NCBI RefSeq assembly: GCF_020080045.1 | Contig: NZ_CP083451.1 | Span: forward strand, 1,674,001 to 1,738,000 | From: Comamonas odontotermitis | GTDB taxonomy: Bacteria > Pseudomonadota > Gammaproteobacteria > Burkholderiales > Burkholderiaceae_C | DNA length: 64,000 nucleotides | Direction: 5' to 3' | In this document: piece by piece, positions 55,073 through 64,000 of the stretch | How positions within the stretch are numbered: the first letter of the stretch is position 1 | Layout of the letters: the number at the start of each line of letters is the position of its first letter | Translations under genes and position numbers: made by a program | Notes under the pieces: generated by a model | The model's input: only the letters and a program-made list of their open reading frames with translations | Told to the model about the DNA's origin: nothing | Databases searched by the model: none

Positions 55073-55789
55073 CACGAAAAAGTATTGATACTTTGCGCCA
55101 GTGGCCAGATTGCCCAGTGAGTTGTCAGGCTGCTGGCCAGCGACCGGAACCTGGGCCAGACCTTGCTGCTGCGTGATCCAGGGAGGCTTGCAGGCAACGA
55201 ACCCACCAATGCCAAGGCCGTGATCGGCAACGTGCTGGACGGAAAGCTGCTCAGGCAGGCCATGGTCGGCCAGGATCTCGTCTGTGCCAATCTGGCCGGT
55301 GAAGCCCTGGACAAGCAGGCGCATGCTGTGATTGCCGCCATGCAGGCCGCAGGCGTCCAAGGTCTGGTCTTCGTGCTTTCGCTCGGCATCTACGGCGAGG
55401 TACCCGGCAGGTTTGGCCAAGGTAGCCGATCCACCATCGCAGAGGGCCTCTGACCAGACTGCCGCGTGGCCAATCTGATCGAGGCGTCGGGCCTCGCATG
55501 CACCATTGTGCGCCCGGCTTGGTTGATGGATGAGGACGAGGTCGACTACGAGTTGACCAGCAGGAATGGGCCGTTCAAGGGCACTGTGGTCTCGCGCTGC
55601 AGCGTGGGCCCACTGATCTCCGAGATCATCGCCAGGCCCGGGGCGCATGTGGGGGCGGTGGTTGTGGAGTCTGGGTGCGGGATGCGCCGCCCAAATATCC
55701 AACGCATTCGCCATCTTCCGGGTTTCTGGAATGAACGCTATCAACAGAGGTCATTGGGGGATACCGTTGGTGTCGGGTCCTGCCGTTGA
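55073..55789 (+). pseudogene. NAD(P)-binding oxidoreductase pseudogene, two in-frame stops
   Basis: One reading frame encodes an NmrA/YwnB-type Rossmann protein: KVLILCASGQIAQ (normal GASG replaced by CASG), VVRLLAS, LLLRDPGRLAG, VFVLSLGIYGEVPG, then TIVRPAWLMDEDEVDYELTSR and VVSR. It is broken by TGA at 55118-55120 and TGA at 55451-55453, and no start codon is left. The frame is otherwise uninterrupted, so decay is by point mutation. The C-terminal stop also seems lost, giving a non-homologous tail. Confidence 0.75.
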
Positions 55790-56132
55790 TATGCCGCGAA
55801 CCTTCCCATTGTCGGCCAGCATGGATTTCAGAGAGAAGAACTTTCCACAGGGCAGTGGCGGCAATTGCCGTCGTTGAATGGGTACACCTTTTCAGAAGTG
55901 TTGCACAAATCCGGCCCGCAACTGGTTGGAATCACACATGCCGAAAGAGTCTCATCCTAGGGGGCAGCCAGCTCCGGGGAGGGCAGGTGAGTTTTACCGA
56001 TACTTTCAGCGAATGCTTAAATACTTTATAAATATAGATAATCTATTAAATTTTGTTAATTAATATATTAATAATATGAAAATATATATATTCGAGTTTT
56101 TATAACATTTTTAAAAATGAGGAGATGCGGTG
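55790..56132. other. AT-rich promoter region
   Basis: No gene. From 56.0 to 56.1 kb the sequence is nearly all A/T, probably the promoter of the following surface protein gene. Confidence 0.5.
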
Positions 56133-57083
56133 ATGCGTTCTACATCGAATCCAATGCCAGCAGCCAAGCTGTGGAGGCACCTTGGGGTATCTGCTTTTAC
56201 CGTAGCCAATACCTTGCCCGCTTGGGCTCAATCGGTTCCCAACGCCTGTCAGATTTCTGTGGGCTACGCCCCGGTCGTAGTGCCACCGTCTGCTGCTGTT
56301 TCGTCTGTACCAGGGCTGTCGATGCTCGGTGTGGGTTTGCTGGCTGCTGTGCTCGGAGCGGTTGCCTGGAAATATCGTGGTCGGATCAGTGCAGGCAAAG
56401 TGCTATCCGTACTTCTGGCTGTGGGCGCGATGACGGCATTTGTGCATAGCGAAAACTCCCTCATCGCCGCTGTTCGGGCTGCAGCGCTCTATGAGCTTGG
56501 CGATGCCAATGGTGGAACCATGGCGGACTCCCAAATTTCCTTTGCGTCACCTTCGCCACTTGTCACTCTCAGCAATACAAGTGGGAAGCGCATGCGTATT
56601 ACCAGCAATGGAAACACGTCTGAGACAGGCACCTGTGTCGTGGGTTCCGAGTTGGCACCCGGTGCCTCGTGCACAACACAAGCGGTGTGCCCAGTCGTTA
56701 TCCCTATCGAGGTCGCAAGCGAGCCGACATCGGGGTGTGACACGAATGCCCAGATTGACAGCTTTTCATGGGCAGCAACTGACGGCACCTCCAGTGGTTC
56801 CGTGACTGATTTTGCCCCGCTGCTGGCTACGCCCCCTGCTACCAATCCTGCGGTGTCAGGTATGGTGACCGACTTCACCTACACGCGTTCGGCGACGCAG
56901 CCTGAATATGATGCCAACAGTGTTCTGACCAATGCCTTGGCTCTTGGGTCTGGCGTTGTCACCATTACCGCGACCGCGCCACAAGGCTATGGGTTTGGAA
57001 GCACCCTTTCGCCAACCCAGACATGGACGATTCCGTATTTCTGCCAGTCCAGCGGTGGAGGCGGGAGCGGAGGGAATAACTAG
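56133..57083 (+). CDS. Exported protein with mid-chain hydrophobic segment, possible exosortase (XrtH-type) substrate
   Basis: 316 aa. GAGGAG precedes the start; ATG at 56133 is preferred over a GTG three bases upstream. Signal peptide to about residue 33 (LPAWAQ). An internal stretch VPGLSMLGVGLLAAVLGAVA followed by WKYRGR near residue 60-85 looks like the mid-protein sorting signal of 'midcut-by-XrtH' proteins (hydrophobic helix plus basic stop). The C-terminal half is Ser/Thr/Gly-rich with paired Cys and ends GGGGSGGNN. The sorting assignment is tentative. AT-rich promoter upstream. Confidence 0.6.
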   Translation: MRSTSNPMPAAKLWRHLGVSAFTVANTLPAWAQSVPNACQISVGYAPVVVPPSAAVSSVPGLSMLGVGLLAAVLGAVAWKYRGRISAGKVLSVLLAVGAMTAFVHSENSLIAAVRAAALYELGDANGGTMADSQISFASPSPLVTLSNTSGKRMRITSNGNTSETGTCVVGSELAPGASCTTQAVCPVVIPIEVASEPTSGCDTNAQIDSFSWAATDGTSSGSVTDFAPLLATPPATNPAVSGMVTDFTYTRSATQPEYDANSVLTNALALGSGVVTITATAPQGYGFGSTLSPTQTWTIPYFCQSSGGGGSGGNN

Positions 57084-57512
57084 ATTGCGGGTGTTGCAGT
57101 CAATCCAAGATCCGACCCATCGGGGATGGTGGGGCATTTGCGCCAATGCAGGGTTGGGTCTCTGGATCGCTCAGGCGGCAGGGCAGATGCCTGCCATCTG
57201 ATCGGAAATCGGGGCATCAGGTCGAAAGCGCCTGTTCGCCCTTTGCCGAGGCTGGCTTCAGATGAGGTGGGGCATCGCAGCCAGCCCAATGGTGGGTTTC
57301 AGTTCAGATGTGGAGCGCAAATCTGAACCTACTACACCAGTGCCCGTTTTCAATGTGCGCTGTGTTGGAGCCCGATCCATTGAGCAGCAGCAACGGCTTG
57401 AAGCGATTGCTCACGGCTATCTTCTGGCAAGCTGGCTTTTAAAATAAGTGGGGAAAATCAAAAACCAGTGGCAATCCCTGGGAGTTTTCTTTACAATCCG
57501 CCGTGATTTTTG
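57084..57512. other. Intergenic region
   Basis: No gene or clear terminator seen. The last 40 bases include the promoter area of the next TonB receptor gene. Confidence 0.5.
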
Positions 57513-57531
57513 AATGAGATGTATTCTCGTT
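57513..57531 (+). promoter_or_regulatory. Fur box of the plus-strand receptor operon
   Basis: AATGAGATGTATTCTCGTT: inverted repeat AATGAGA/TTCTCGTT that matches the classical AATGAGAAT-ATTCTCATT form at about 16 of 19 positions. Located 47 bp before the receptor start. Confidence 0.7.
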
Positions 57532-57578
57532 AAAATTGCTGCCAGCCCCCATACGGTTTCCGTTCCAGCCACAGCGCC

Positions 57579-59873
57579 ATGCCTCTTGGTCGACCACATC
57601 AGGTCGCCAAAAGCCCTCTGTTTGTTTCTGAGTTGCTCATGCTGGAACGCTTGTACCACCCCGCAGGCGGGGTTTTGCCTTTTCGTTTTCGCAGCACCGC
57701 TATCGCCGTCGCTGTTATTTGTCTCGTGCCACAAGCCGGATTCGCGCAGCGAACTGCTGGCGAAGCGGAGGAGGCCACGCTGTCGGTGGTGAAAGTCCAG
57801 GACCAGGCAGTGCCCACGGTATACGGTGAGGGCACTGATTCGTACATGGCCAAAGGGGTGGAAGTGGGCAAGGCAGCGCAGTCGCTGCGCGAGATTCCTC
57901 AGTCGGTGACCGTGGTAACACGCCAGCGCATGGACGATCAGGCCATGCGTACGCTGGATGATGTGATGAACTACACCACTGGCGTGACCCGCGAGGAGAG
58001 CTGGCTGGACACCAGCTATCTATCGCGCGGCATGGCGATCACAAACATCCGCTTTGATGGGGGGGCTGCTGCATCGACGCGGGCAGGCACCCGGAGCCTG
58101 GATATGGCGCAGTTCGATAGCGTGAGCTTGTTGCGCGGCGCCGATGGCCTGTTTGGCGCGGGCGATGCAGGCGGCGTGCTCAATTTCACCTACAAGCGGC
58201 CGCTGGCCCAGCGCCAGACGCAGGTGATGCTCTCGGGCGGCACCATGAACAATTACAGGGCCGAGCTGGATACCACTGGCGCCCTGAATCAGTCGGGTAG
58301 CCTGCGCGGGCGGCTTGTAGCGGTGAACCATGACAGGCGCGAGATGGCAGATCCTTCGCGTGTCAAACGGCAGATGCTATATGGGGCGCTGGAGTTGGAT
58401 ATAACGCCGCAGACGATTTTCACCCTGGGTGGCAGCTATCAGAAGGATCGCAATACCGGCTTCAATGCGAGCTTGCCGCGCTATGCAGATGGATCGGACA
58501 TTGGTCTGCCGCGCGATACCAACTTTGGCGCACCCTGGAACTGGATGAACCGGGAAAACAAGACTTTGTTTGCCAAGCTGGAGCACCAGTTGAACGACAA
58601 CTGGTTGATCAAGGGCCAGTTGCGCCATACCCAGTTTAACGAAGGTGTGAACGCTGCGGAGATTGAGAGCGCGCCGGAGCCGGGCTCCCTGTTGGGGGCG
58701 GATTGGTGGATTCATCAGGCCAAGTCGCGCGAGCGCGAGACGAGTTTCGATCTGAACCTGCAGGGCGCCTTCGATGCCTGGGGCAAAAAGCACGATGTGA
58801 TCCTGGGGGTCGACCAGCAACGCACCAGCAACCATTCGCGCAGTCTGTGGCCGCGCATTGGCCCTGCTGATGTATTCGACCGCGTGCCGCCAGTTGATCC
58901 CGGCTACCCGCTGGGGGACTGGACGAGCGGCTCGCGGCAGCAGACCCAGAAATCGGGCCTGTATGGCTCGGTGCGCTTGCGCCCCGTTGATCGCTGGGCG
59001 GTGGTGCTGGGTGGGCGCTACGTGCTGCAGGATCGCAACAATCAATACGATATGGATGGCCTGCAAACGGCCAGGAGCCGCGAATCACACGTGGTGGTGC
59101 CTTACGCAGGCCTGGTGCATGAGCTGACGAAAACCACCAACGTTTATTTCAGCACTGCCGAGATCTACCAGTCGCAGGCTGGCAAGTTCTCTGCGCCATT
59201 GCCGGGTGCGCCACTTGACCCGGTGCGCGGCCGCACCTATGAGTTGGGCATCAAGAGCGAAGTGAAGCCCGGCATGATTGCGAGTGCGGCGTTGTTCCAT
59301 ACGGAAAAGAAGGGGGAGGCGGTCTATGACCCTGCCTATCCGCAGACCGATTGGCGCGGCGGCTGCTGCTATTTCCGCGACGGCTACAAACTCAGCAAGG
59401 GGATTGATCTGGAGCTGACGGGGCGAATCACACCGCAATTGCAGTTGACCGTGGGCTATACCTACAACAGCAACGAAGACCGGCGCAAGGACGATGCGCA
59501 GTTCAGCACCACCACTCCGCGTCACCTGCTCAAGGCTTGGGCGGACTACCGTCTGGACGGGGAGCTTGCCGGCTGGAGTGTGGGCGGCGGCGTGGTGGCG
59601 CAAAGCTCCAACTACCGCTCGGGAACGCTCAATGCCTATAACCCGGCGAGTGGCCGCTACGACGGGCCCTCGCGCGCGTACAAATTCAGCGCACCGGGCT
59701 ATGCCGTGTGGTCGGCGCGGGTGGGTTATGCCATCAACAAGGATTGGAGCGTTGCGCTGAATGTGGGAAACCTGTTTGACAAGACCTACTACAGCACGGT
59801 CGGCTATGCGGGCTACGGCAATTTTTATGGTGAGAAACGCACGGCCACCGTGTCGCTCAAGGGTAAGTTCTGA
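57579..59873 (+). CDS. TonB-dependent siderophore receptor
   Basis: 764 aa (start 57579; an alternative ATG at 57639 would give a more compact signal peptide). Signal sequence with core TAIAVAVICLVPQAGFAQ. After an N-terminal extension, plug motifs IPQSVTVVTRQRMDDQ and LLRGADGLFGAGDAGG, then a 22-strand barrel with terminal GKF. FpvA/FhuE-like pattern. Heads an operon with DUF3649, PepSY, DUF3325 and MacAB-like export. Ligand unknown, siderophore inferred. Confidence 0.92.
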   Translation: MPLGRPHQVAKSPLFVSELLMLERLYHPAGGVLPFRFRSTAIAVAVICLVPQAGFAQRTAGEAEEATLSVVKVQDQAVPTVYGEGTDSYMAKGVEVGKAAQSLREIPQSVTVVTRQRMDDQAMRTLDDVMNYTTGVTREESWLDTSYLSRGMAITNIRFDGGAAASTRAGTRSLDMAQFDSVSLLRGADGLFGAGDAGGVLNFTYKRPLAQRQTQVMLSGGTMNNYRAELDTTGALNQSGSLRGRLVAVNHDRREMADPSRVKRQMLYGALELDITPQTIFTLGGSYQKDRNTGFNASLPRYADGSDIGLPRDTNFGAPWNWMNRENKTLFAKLEHQLNDNWLIKGQLRHTQFNEGVNAAEIESAPEPGSLLGADWWIHQAKSRERETSFDLNLQGAFDAWGKKHDVILGVDQQRTSNHSRSLWPRIGPADVFDRVPPVDPGYPLGDWTSGSRQQTQKSGLYGSVRLRPVDRWAVVLGGRYVLQDRNNQYDMDGLQTARSRESHVVVPYAGLVHELTKTTNVYFSTAEIYQSQAGKFSAPLPGAPLDPVRGRTYELGIKSEVKPGMIASAALFHTEKKGEAVYDPAYPQTDWRGGCCYFRDGYKLSKGIDLELTGRITPQLQLTVGYTYNSNEDRRKDDAQFSTTTPRHLLKAWADYRLDGELAGWSVGGGVVAQSSNYRSGTLNAYNPASGRYDGPSRAYKFSAPGYAVWSARVGYAINKDWSVALNVGNLFDKTYYSTVGYAGYGNFYGEKRTATVSLKGKF

Positions 59874-59885
59874 GAGGGCTGGGCA

Positions 59886-60179
59886 ATGGTGTCATCTGCT
59901 GACTCGTCATCAGGTTGGAGTCTGGTCTCGCGCATCGCAGCAGCCGTATGCGGGGGGTACGCACTGGTCAGCGCCTGGGTGGTGTTGTGCGGTGCGATGA
60001 GTGCCGAGCGCATGCAGACCATTCTGGGCGGTATGCAAACGAGCTGGATGTGGTACGTGGCGGTCGTGGTATGGGCTTTTTCGCCGGTACCGCCGCGCCG
60101 CATTTTGGGTGTGCTGCTGGGCTTGCTGGCCCTCATGCTGGGCACTGCTGCATTGCTGGTGCACTGGGGAGGGCGCTGA
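59886..60179 (+). CDS. DUF3649-type small membrane protein
   Basis: 97 aa with three or four hydrophobic helices (VCGGYALVSAWVVLCGAMSA is the first clear one). Overlaps the PepSY start (60179). Mirrors the set at 50.8 kb but in the order DUF3649-PepSY-DUF3325. Confidence 0.75.
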   Translation: MVSSADSSSGWSLVSRIAAAVCGGYALVSAWVVLCGAMSAERMQTILGGMQTSWMWYVAVVVWAFSPVPPRRILGVLLGLLALMLGTAALLVHWGGR

Positions 60180-61882
60180 TGGTGCAGTCCAGACAATCCT
60201 TTGGGGCAGGGCAAGGCGGTTTTCGTCAGGCCCAGTCCTGGCTTCACACCTGGTGCGGACTGTGGTTTTCCTGGCTGCTGTTTGCGGTGTTTCTCACTGG
60301 TACGCTGGCGGTGTTCGAGGAGCCGATCAGCCATTGGATGACGCCTGAGCATCACGCAGACGAGGCCAAGGCCGCAGATGCGCAAGCCAGTGTGCCCGCG
60401 GTTTCGCTGAGCCAGCGCCTGCAGTGGGGTCTGGCCTATATGGAAAGGCACCATCCGGGCGCAACGATGTGGGAGCTATGGCCGGCCGATCCCCAAGGCG
60501 GAGGCGATTTGCGCGTCTACTGGTTTGATGCCAAGGGCCAGTACGCGGCGGCCCAGCTCGATCCCCTGACGGGCGAGGAGCTGAAGGCGCAGCCTGGTGC
60601 CCGGCAGAGGCAAACCTTGGGTGGACACCATTTCGTCACCTTTCACTATGAACTGCACGCCGGCCAGATCGGTTTGTGGATCGTGGGAGCCGCTGCGCTG
60701 GCGATGCTGGTGGCGCTGGTGAGCGGGGTGATCACGCACCGTCGCATTTTCAAGGATTTCTTCACATTCCGTCCGCACAAAGGGCAGCGCAGCTGGCTCG
60801 ACGCACACAATGCCGTAGCCGTGCTGACCCTGCCTTTTCAGCTGATGATTGCCTATACCGGGCTGGCATTGTCGAGCTTGACATTTCTGCCTGCCGGTAT
60901 GGTGACGTACTTTGGTGCGGACGAGGCGGCGCGCAAGGATTTTGTCACCAGGCTCAATGAGCCGGGCAAACCACAGCGTTCGGGCCAGCCGATGCCGGTG
61001 CCAAACCTGGAGCCCTTGGTGTTGCGTGGTCAGAAGTTGATGGGGCAGCCCGTGCGCGCCGTGGTGGTGGACTACCCGGGTGACGCCGCAGCGCGCGTGG
61101 GAGTCTATGGCTGGAATGATGCGCAAGAGCTGCGCAGACGCCTGAGCCCGACCACTGGCATGGTCATGTTCTCGGCTGCCAGCTCGGAGGTGTTGCAGCT
61201 GCGCCAACCGGGCGGGGTCGAAGGGGGCTCGCCTGCGCTGACACAGTCGGTGATTGGCAGCTTGCACATGGTCAACTCGGGCGGCCTGCTGCTCAAGTGG
61301 CTGTACTTTGTTTGCGGCATGGCAGGCAGCGCCATGATGGCGACGGGTGCCATCCTGTTCGTGGTCAAGCGCCGAGAAAAGCACCTGACGGAGTTTGGTG
61401 GTGCCTCTGCCAAGGTATACCGTTTGATCGAAGGACTGAACGTGGCGGCCATCGCCGGTCTGGGCATTGCCTGCATCAGCTATCTGTGGGCGAACCGCCT
61501 GGTGCCACTGGGGCTGACGCATCGCGACGACTGGGAGCTGGCGGTGTTCTTTGTCATGTGGTTGCTGGCGTTGGTGCACGCTTGGCTGCGTCCTCCCGCC
61601 CTGGCGTGGCGCCAGCAGATGGCGCTGTTGGCAGCGCTGTGCCTGTTGCTGCCGGTGCTCAATGTACTGACCACCGGCGACCAGCTGTTGGCATATGTGC
61701 AAGAGGGCGATTGGGAGAGTGCCGGCGTCGAGTTGACCGTGGTGGCCTTTGGACTGGCGGCTGCTGCTGCGTGGCACCGGATGCGGCGTGCACCAGCCAT
61801 CACCGTGCGCAACCGGCGCAACGTGACGCTGCCAGCGGCCACTGTGACGGTGGCCGCTGCCGAGCAGAAAGGGCTGTCATGA
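60179..61882 (+). CDS. PepSY-associated membrane reductase
   Basis: 567 aa from ATG 60179, where the start overlaps the DUF3649 stop. PepSY-TM architecture: SWLHTWCGLWFSWLLFAVFL as helix I with the conserved HTW, large periplasmic PepSY region (about 60-160), and further helices at about 180, 220, 360 and from 430 to the end. Likely ferric-siderophore reductase, as for its relative at 49.3 kb. Overlaps the DUF3325 gene by ATGA. Confidence 0.87.
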   Translation: MVQSRQSFGAGQGGFRQAQSWLHTWCGLWFSWLLFAVFLTGTLAVFEEPISHWMTPEHHADEAKAADAQASVPAVSLSQRLQWGLAYMERHHPGATMWELWPADPQGGGDLRVYWFDAKGQYAAAQLDPLTGEELKAQPGARQRQTLGGHHFVTFHYELHAGQIGLWIVGAAALAMLVALVSGVITHRRIFKDFFTFRPHKGQRSWLDAHNAVAVLTLPFQLMIAYTGLALSSLTFLPAGMVTYFGADEAARKDFVTRLNEPGKPQRSGQPMPVPNLEPLVLRGQKLMGQPVRAVVVDYPGDAAARVGVYGWNDAQELRRRLSPTTGMVMFSAASSEVLQLRQPGGVEGGSPALTQSVIGSLHMVNSGGLLLKWLYFVCGMAGSAMMATGAILFVVKRREKHLTEFGGASAKVYRLIEGLNVAAIAGLGIACISYLWANRLVPLGLTHRDDWELAVFFVMWLLALVHAWLRPPALAWRQQMALLAALCLLLPVLNVLTTGDQLLAYVQEGDWESAGVELTVVAFGLAAAAAWHRMRRAPAITVRNRRNVTLPAATVTVAAAEQKGLS

Positions 61883-62232
61883 ACGTCTGGCAAGCTGGTT
61901 TGCTGGCCACCGCCTGGGCTCTTGGAGGCATGACTGCCTTGGCTTTGGCCATGGACCGCCACTACACCCAATGGAAGGCAGCGGACGAAGTACCCGTGGC
62001 AACGCGCCGCTGCCTGAGGCTGTGTGGGGCGGTATTGCTGGCGGCCGTCTGGTGGCCAGCCGTTACGGGTTGGAGCGTAACGATGAGCAGCATTTTCGTG
62101 CTGGGCTTCTGGAGCCTGGGCGCGCTGTTGACCGTTGCCGGCCTGGCGCTGTCTCCACGCTGGCTTGCAAGACTGGCAACGGCAGCTGCCTCGCTTGGTG
62201 GCGGCGCCAGTCTGTGGCTGTTGGCGCGCTAG
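61879..62232 (+). CDS. DUF3325-type small membrane protein
   Basis: 117 aa, start ATG 61879 overlapping the PepSY stop. Four hydrophobic helices, basic loops, ends SLWLLAR. Same family as the 86-aa protein at 51.1 kb by position and pattern. Followed by MacA-like after 84 bp. Confidence 0.72.
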   Translation: MNVWQAGLLATAWALGGMTALALAMDRHYTQWKAADEVPVATRRCLRLCGAVLLAAVWWPAVTGWSVTMSSIFVLGFWSLGALLTVAGLALSPRWLARLATAAASLGGGASLWLLAR

Positions 62233-62316
62233 CGCCCGAAATCGCTTGAGGCGCCTGCTGACTGGTGGCCAGAGGCAGGTGCAGTCAGGCACCCATTTCT
62301 TGAAAGTACAAGGTCC

Positions 62317-63504
62317 ATGATTTTGAGACAGGGCAAACGCTGGGGCGTTTTCGCTTTGGCGCTGGTGTGCGTCAGCGCTGCCGTTGCAGCCACCTGGTGG
62401 GGAAGCCGGCCGCATGTGGAATACCAGACAGCGACGGTGGTGCGCGGTGAAGTGGAGGCAACCGTCACTGCCATTGGTACCTTGCAGCCCCGCACCTATG
62501 TGGATGTGGGCGCCCAGGTGTCCGGGCAGATCACACGCCTGATGGTGAGTCCGGGCGCGCAGGTGGAGAAGGGTGCATTGCTGGTGGAAATCGATCCCAG
62601 CGTGCAGCGGGCCACCGTCGATGCCGGGCGCGCATCACTGGCAAGCCTGCACGCGCAGATGGCCGAGCAGAGGGCGCAGCTCAAACTGGCGCACCAGCAG
62701 CTGGAGCGGCAGCAGCAGATGGCAGCCGAGCAGGCCACGCGGGAGGAAGATGTGCAGACTGCGCAGGCACAGGTGGATGGGTCTACCGCCCGTATCGACC
62801 ATATCAAGGCGCAGATGCAGCAGACGCAGGCCACCTTGAAGGCCGACGAGGCTCGGCTGGGCTATACCCGTATCTATGCACCGATGGCCGGTACCGTGGT
62901 GGCGGTGGATGCGCGTGAAGGGCAAACGCTCAACGCGACCTACCAGACGCCAAACATTCTGCGCATTGCCGATCTCCGCTCGATGACGGTATGGACCGAT
63001 GTCTCCGAGGCCGATGTGCGCCGTGTGCGCAGTGGCATGCCGGTGTATTTCACCACGTTGGGCAGCGCGGGTCTGGAGCAGCCACGCAGGTGGCGCAGCC
63101 AGGTTCGGCAGGTACTGCCAGCTCCTCCGGTGAGCACGCCACCGGCCAGCGCTGGTGCGGGCGCACCGGCGGCTGCCACCAAGGCAGTGACCTACACCGT
63201 ACTCTTCGATGTTGACAACGAGGACGCGGAACTGATGCCCCAGATGACCGCGCAGGTGGTATTTGTCACCGCCAAGGCCGATCAGGCACTGACGGTGCCT
63301 TTGACGGCAGTGCGGACTAGCGACGATGGCAAGAGCCAGACGGTCCGGTTGCTGGGCACCAACCAGGTGCCGCAGGAGCGTACGGTGAAGCTGGGGGTGC
63401 GCAGCCGGCATCAGGTGGAGGTGCTCCAAGGTCTGGATGAAGGCGATCGGCTGGTGGTGGGCGAGAGCCGCAGCGACGGCGGCTTGCGATGGTTGCAATG
63501 GTGA
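62317..63504 (+). CDS. macA: MacA-like periplasmic adaptor (HlyD family)
   Basis: 395 aa. N-terminal membrane anchor ([20 protein letters not shown]), lipoyl halves [20 protein letters not shown] and [18 protein letters not shown] around a long coiled-coil hairpin (about 105-185), then the beta-barrel and membrane-proximal domain. MacA partners MacB and TolC in tripartite export; PvdR in pyoverdine export is of the same type. Overlap with the ATPase gene indicates a functional pair. Siderophore export is inferred from the location after receptor genes. Confidence 0.9.
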   Translation: MILRQGKRWGVFALALVCVSAAVAATWWGSRPHVEYQTATVVRGEVEATVTAIGTLQPRTYVDVGAQVSGQITRLMVSPGAQVEKGALLVEIDPSVQRATVDAGRASLASLHAQMAEQRAQLKLAHQQLERQQQMAAEQATREEDVQTAQAQVDGSTARIDHIKAQMQQTQATLKADEARLGYTRIYAPMAGTVVAVDAREGQTLNATYQTPNILRIADLRSMTVWTDVSEADVRRVRSGMPVYFTTLGSAGLEQPRRWRSQVRQVLPAPPVSTPPASAGAGAPAAATKAVTYTVLFDVDNEDAELMPQMTAQVVFVTAKADQALTVPLTAVRTSDDGKSQTVRLLGTNQVPQERTVKLGVRSRHQVEVLQGLDEGDRLVVGESRSDGGLRWLQW

Positions 63505-64000
63505 GCACGGTGCCAGACGCAGCCACAACCGTGCCATTGATATCGCTGCGTGGTATCCGCAAGCATTTTGGCGTCGAGGGCAGCGGCCAGGCGCCGGTGA
63601 CGGTGCTGCACGGCATCGATCTGGAGATTCGGGCTGGCGAGTTTGTTGCTGTGGTGGGCAGCTCGGGCTCGGGTAAATCCACACTGATGAACATTCTGGG
63701 CTGTCTTGACCGGGCGAGCGAAGGTTGCTATCGGTTTCAGGGGCAGGATGTCGCACAGCTCGATGCCGATGCCCGAGCCTGGCTTCGACGTGAAGCCTTC
63801 GGTTTTGTCTTTCAGGGCTACCACCTGATTGCCAGCGAAAGCGCTGCCGAGAATGTGGAAATGCCATCCATCTACGCCGGCCTGTCCAAAGAGCGTCGCA
63901 TACAGCGCGCACAAGCCTTGCTGGTGCGATTGGGGCTGCAGGGGCGGCTGGAGCACCGGCCCAACCAGCTCTCCGGCGGACAGCAGCAGCGCGTGTCCAT
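63489..64000 (+). CDS. macB: MacB-like ABC transporter ATPase/permease, 3' end outside window
   Basis: Only about 170 residues visible. ATP-binding cassette of the MacB/LolD group: Walker A GSSGSGKS near residue 58, Q-loop in [11 protein letters not shown], and signature [10 protein letters not shown] at the edge. The start (ATG 63489 or 63498) overlaps the macA end by 16 bp. In full-length MacB the permease is fused at the C-terminus; that cannot be checked here. Confidence 0.9.
   Translation, partial: MVAMVSTVPDAATTVPLISLRGIRKHFGVEGSGQAPVTVLHGIDLEIRAGEFVAVVGSSGSGKSTLMNILGCLDRASEGCYRFQGQDVAQLDADARAWLRREAFGFVFQGYHLIASESAAENVEMPSIYAGLSKERRIQRAQALLVRLGLQGRLEHRPNQLSGGQQQRVS

Overview
The window looks like a chromosomal segment of a high-GC betaproteobacterium, most probably a member of the Comamonadaceae (Comamonas/Delftia/Acidovorax type). 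The reasons are the 2-methylcitrate operon with acnD and prpF, divergent metE/metR, the DUF2325-sodA-ZIP and imelysin/di-heme iron operons, and dispersed GATAGC...GGCGCTT intergenic motifs. No 16S gene or other decisive marker is present, so the genus stays open.

Layout. 1-3.5 kb: divergent CadA-type metal ATPase (cut by the window edge) and its MerR/CadR regulator sharing one operator, then an orphan MlaE-like permease and an XRE protein. 3.5-8.9 kb: metE/metR and a divergent MFS transporter/TetR pair, each with palindromic operators. 9.0-17.3 kb: propionate catabolism on the minus strand (prpC, a short GntR gene, acnD, prpF, a PrpB-like lyase), facing a divergent XRE/short-chain-acyl regulator with a C-terminal cysteine cluster. 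17.4-19.8 kb: a small membrane protein and a PAS-GGDEF diguanylate cyclase.

20.40-35.78 kb: an integrated element of about 15.4 kb in the 3' end of tRNA-Ser(GGA), bounded by a 14-bp direct repeat. The presumed tRNA terminator is stranded just outside the left end. The left part is a P4-like integrase/AlpA/primase-helicase module with several unknown genes. The right part is clearly AT-rich and carries two secreted proteins, a small XRE protein and a minus-strand cassette. That cassette encodes a DNA adenine methyltransferase, a large protein with both an Hsp90/MutL-type ATPase and a histidine-kinase core, a receiver-like protein with a C-terminal cysteine cluster, and an unknown 236-aa protein. 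It has no recognisable nuclease and is the best candidate here for an undescribed (probably defence) system. Upstream lie a perfect palindrome and a 186-bp self-complementary repeat element.

35.9-39.1 kb: an SGNH hydrolase, small hypothetical genes and a LysR regulator. 39.1-63 kb: an iron-response region. A Fur box precedes DUF2325-orf-sodA-ZIP. A second Fur box precedes a long minus-strand run (DUF3325, DUF3649, PepSY reductase, TonB receptor, imelysin, di-heme protein, second imelysin, DUF1513). A third precedes a plus-strand TonB receptor, DUF3649, PepSY and DUF3325 set followed by MacA/MacB-like export genes cut by the right edge. Between them are a Pro-rich small protein, a LysR gene divergent from two paralogous alpha/beta hydrolases, a nonsense-inactivated NAD(P)-binding pseudogene and a surface protein with a mid-chain membrane segment.

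Inferred coordination: the iron genes are probably induced together under Fur-dependent iron limitation, replacing Fe-dependent superoxide defence with an Mn-type enzyme plus metal uptake while siderophore uptake, reduction and export are switched on. The prp genes form one catabolic unit under a propionyl/acyl-CoA-type sensor.
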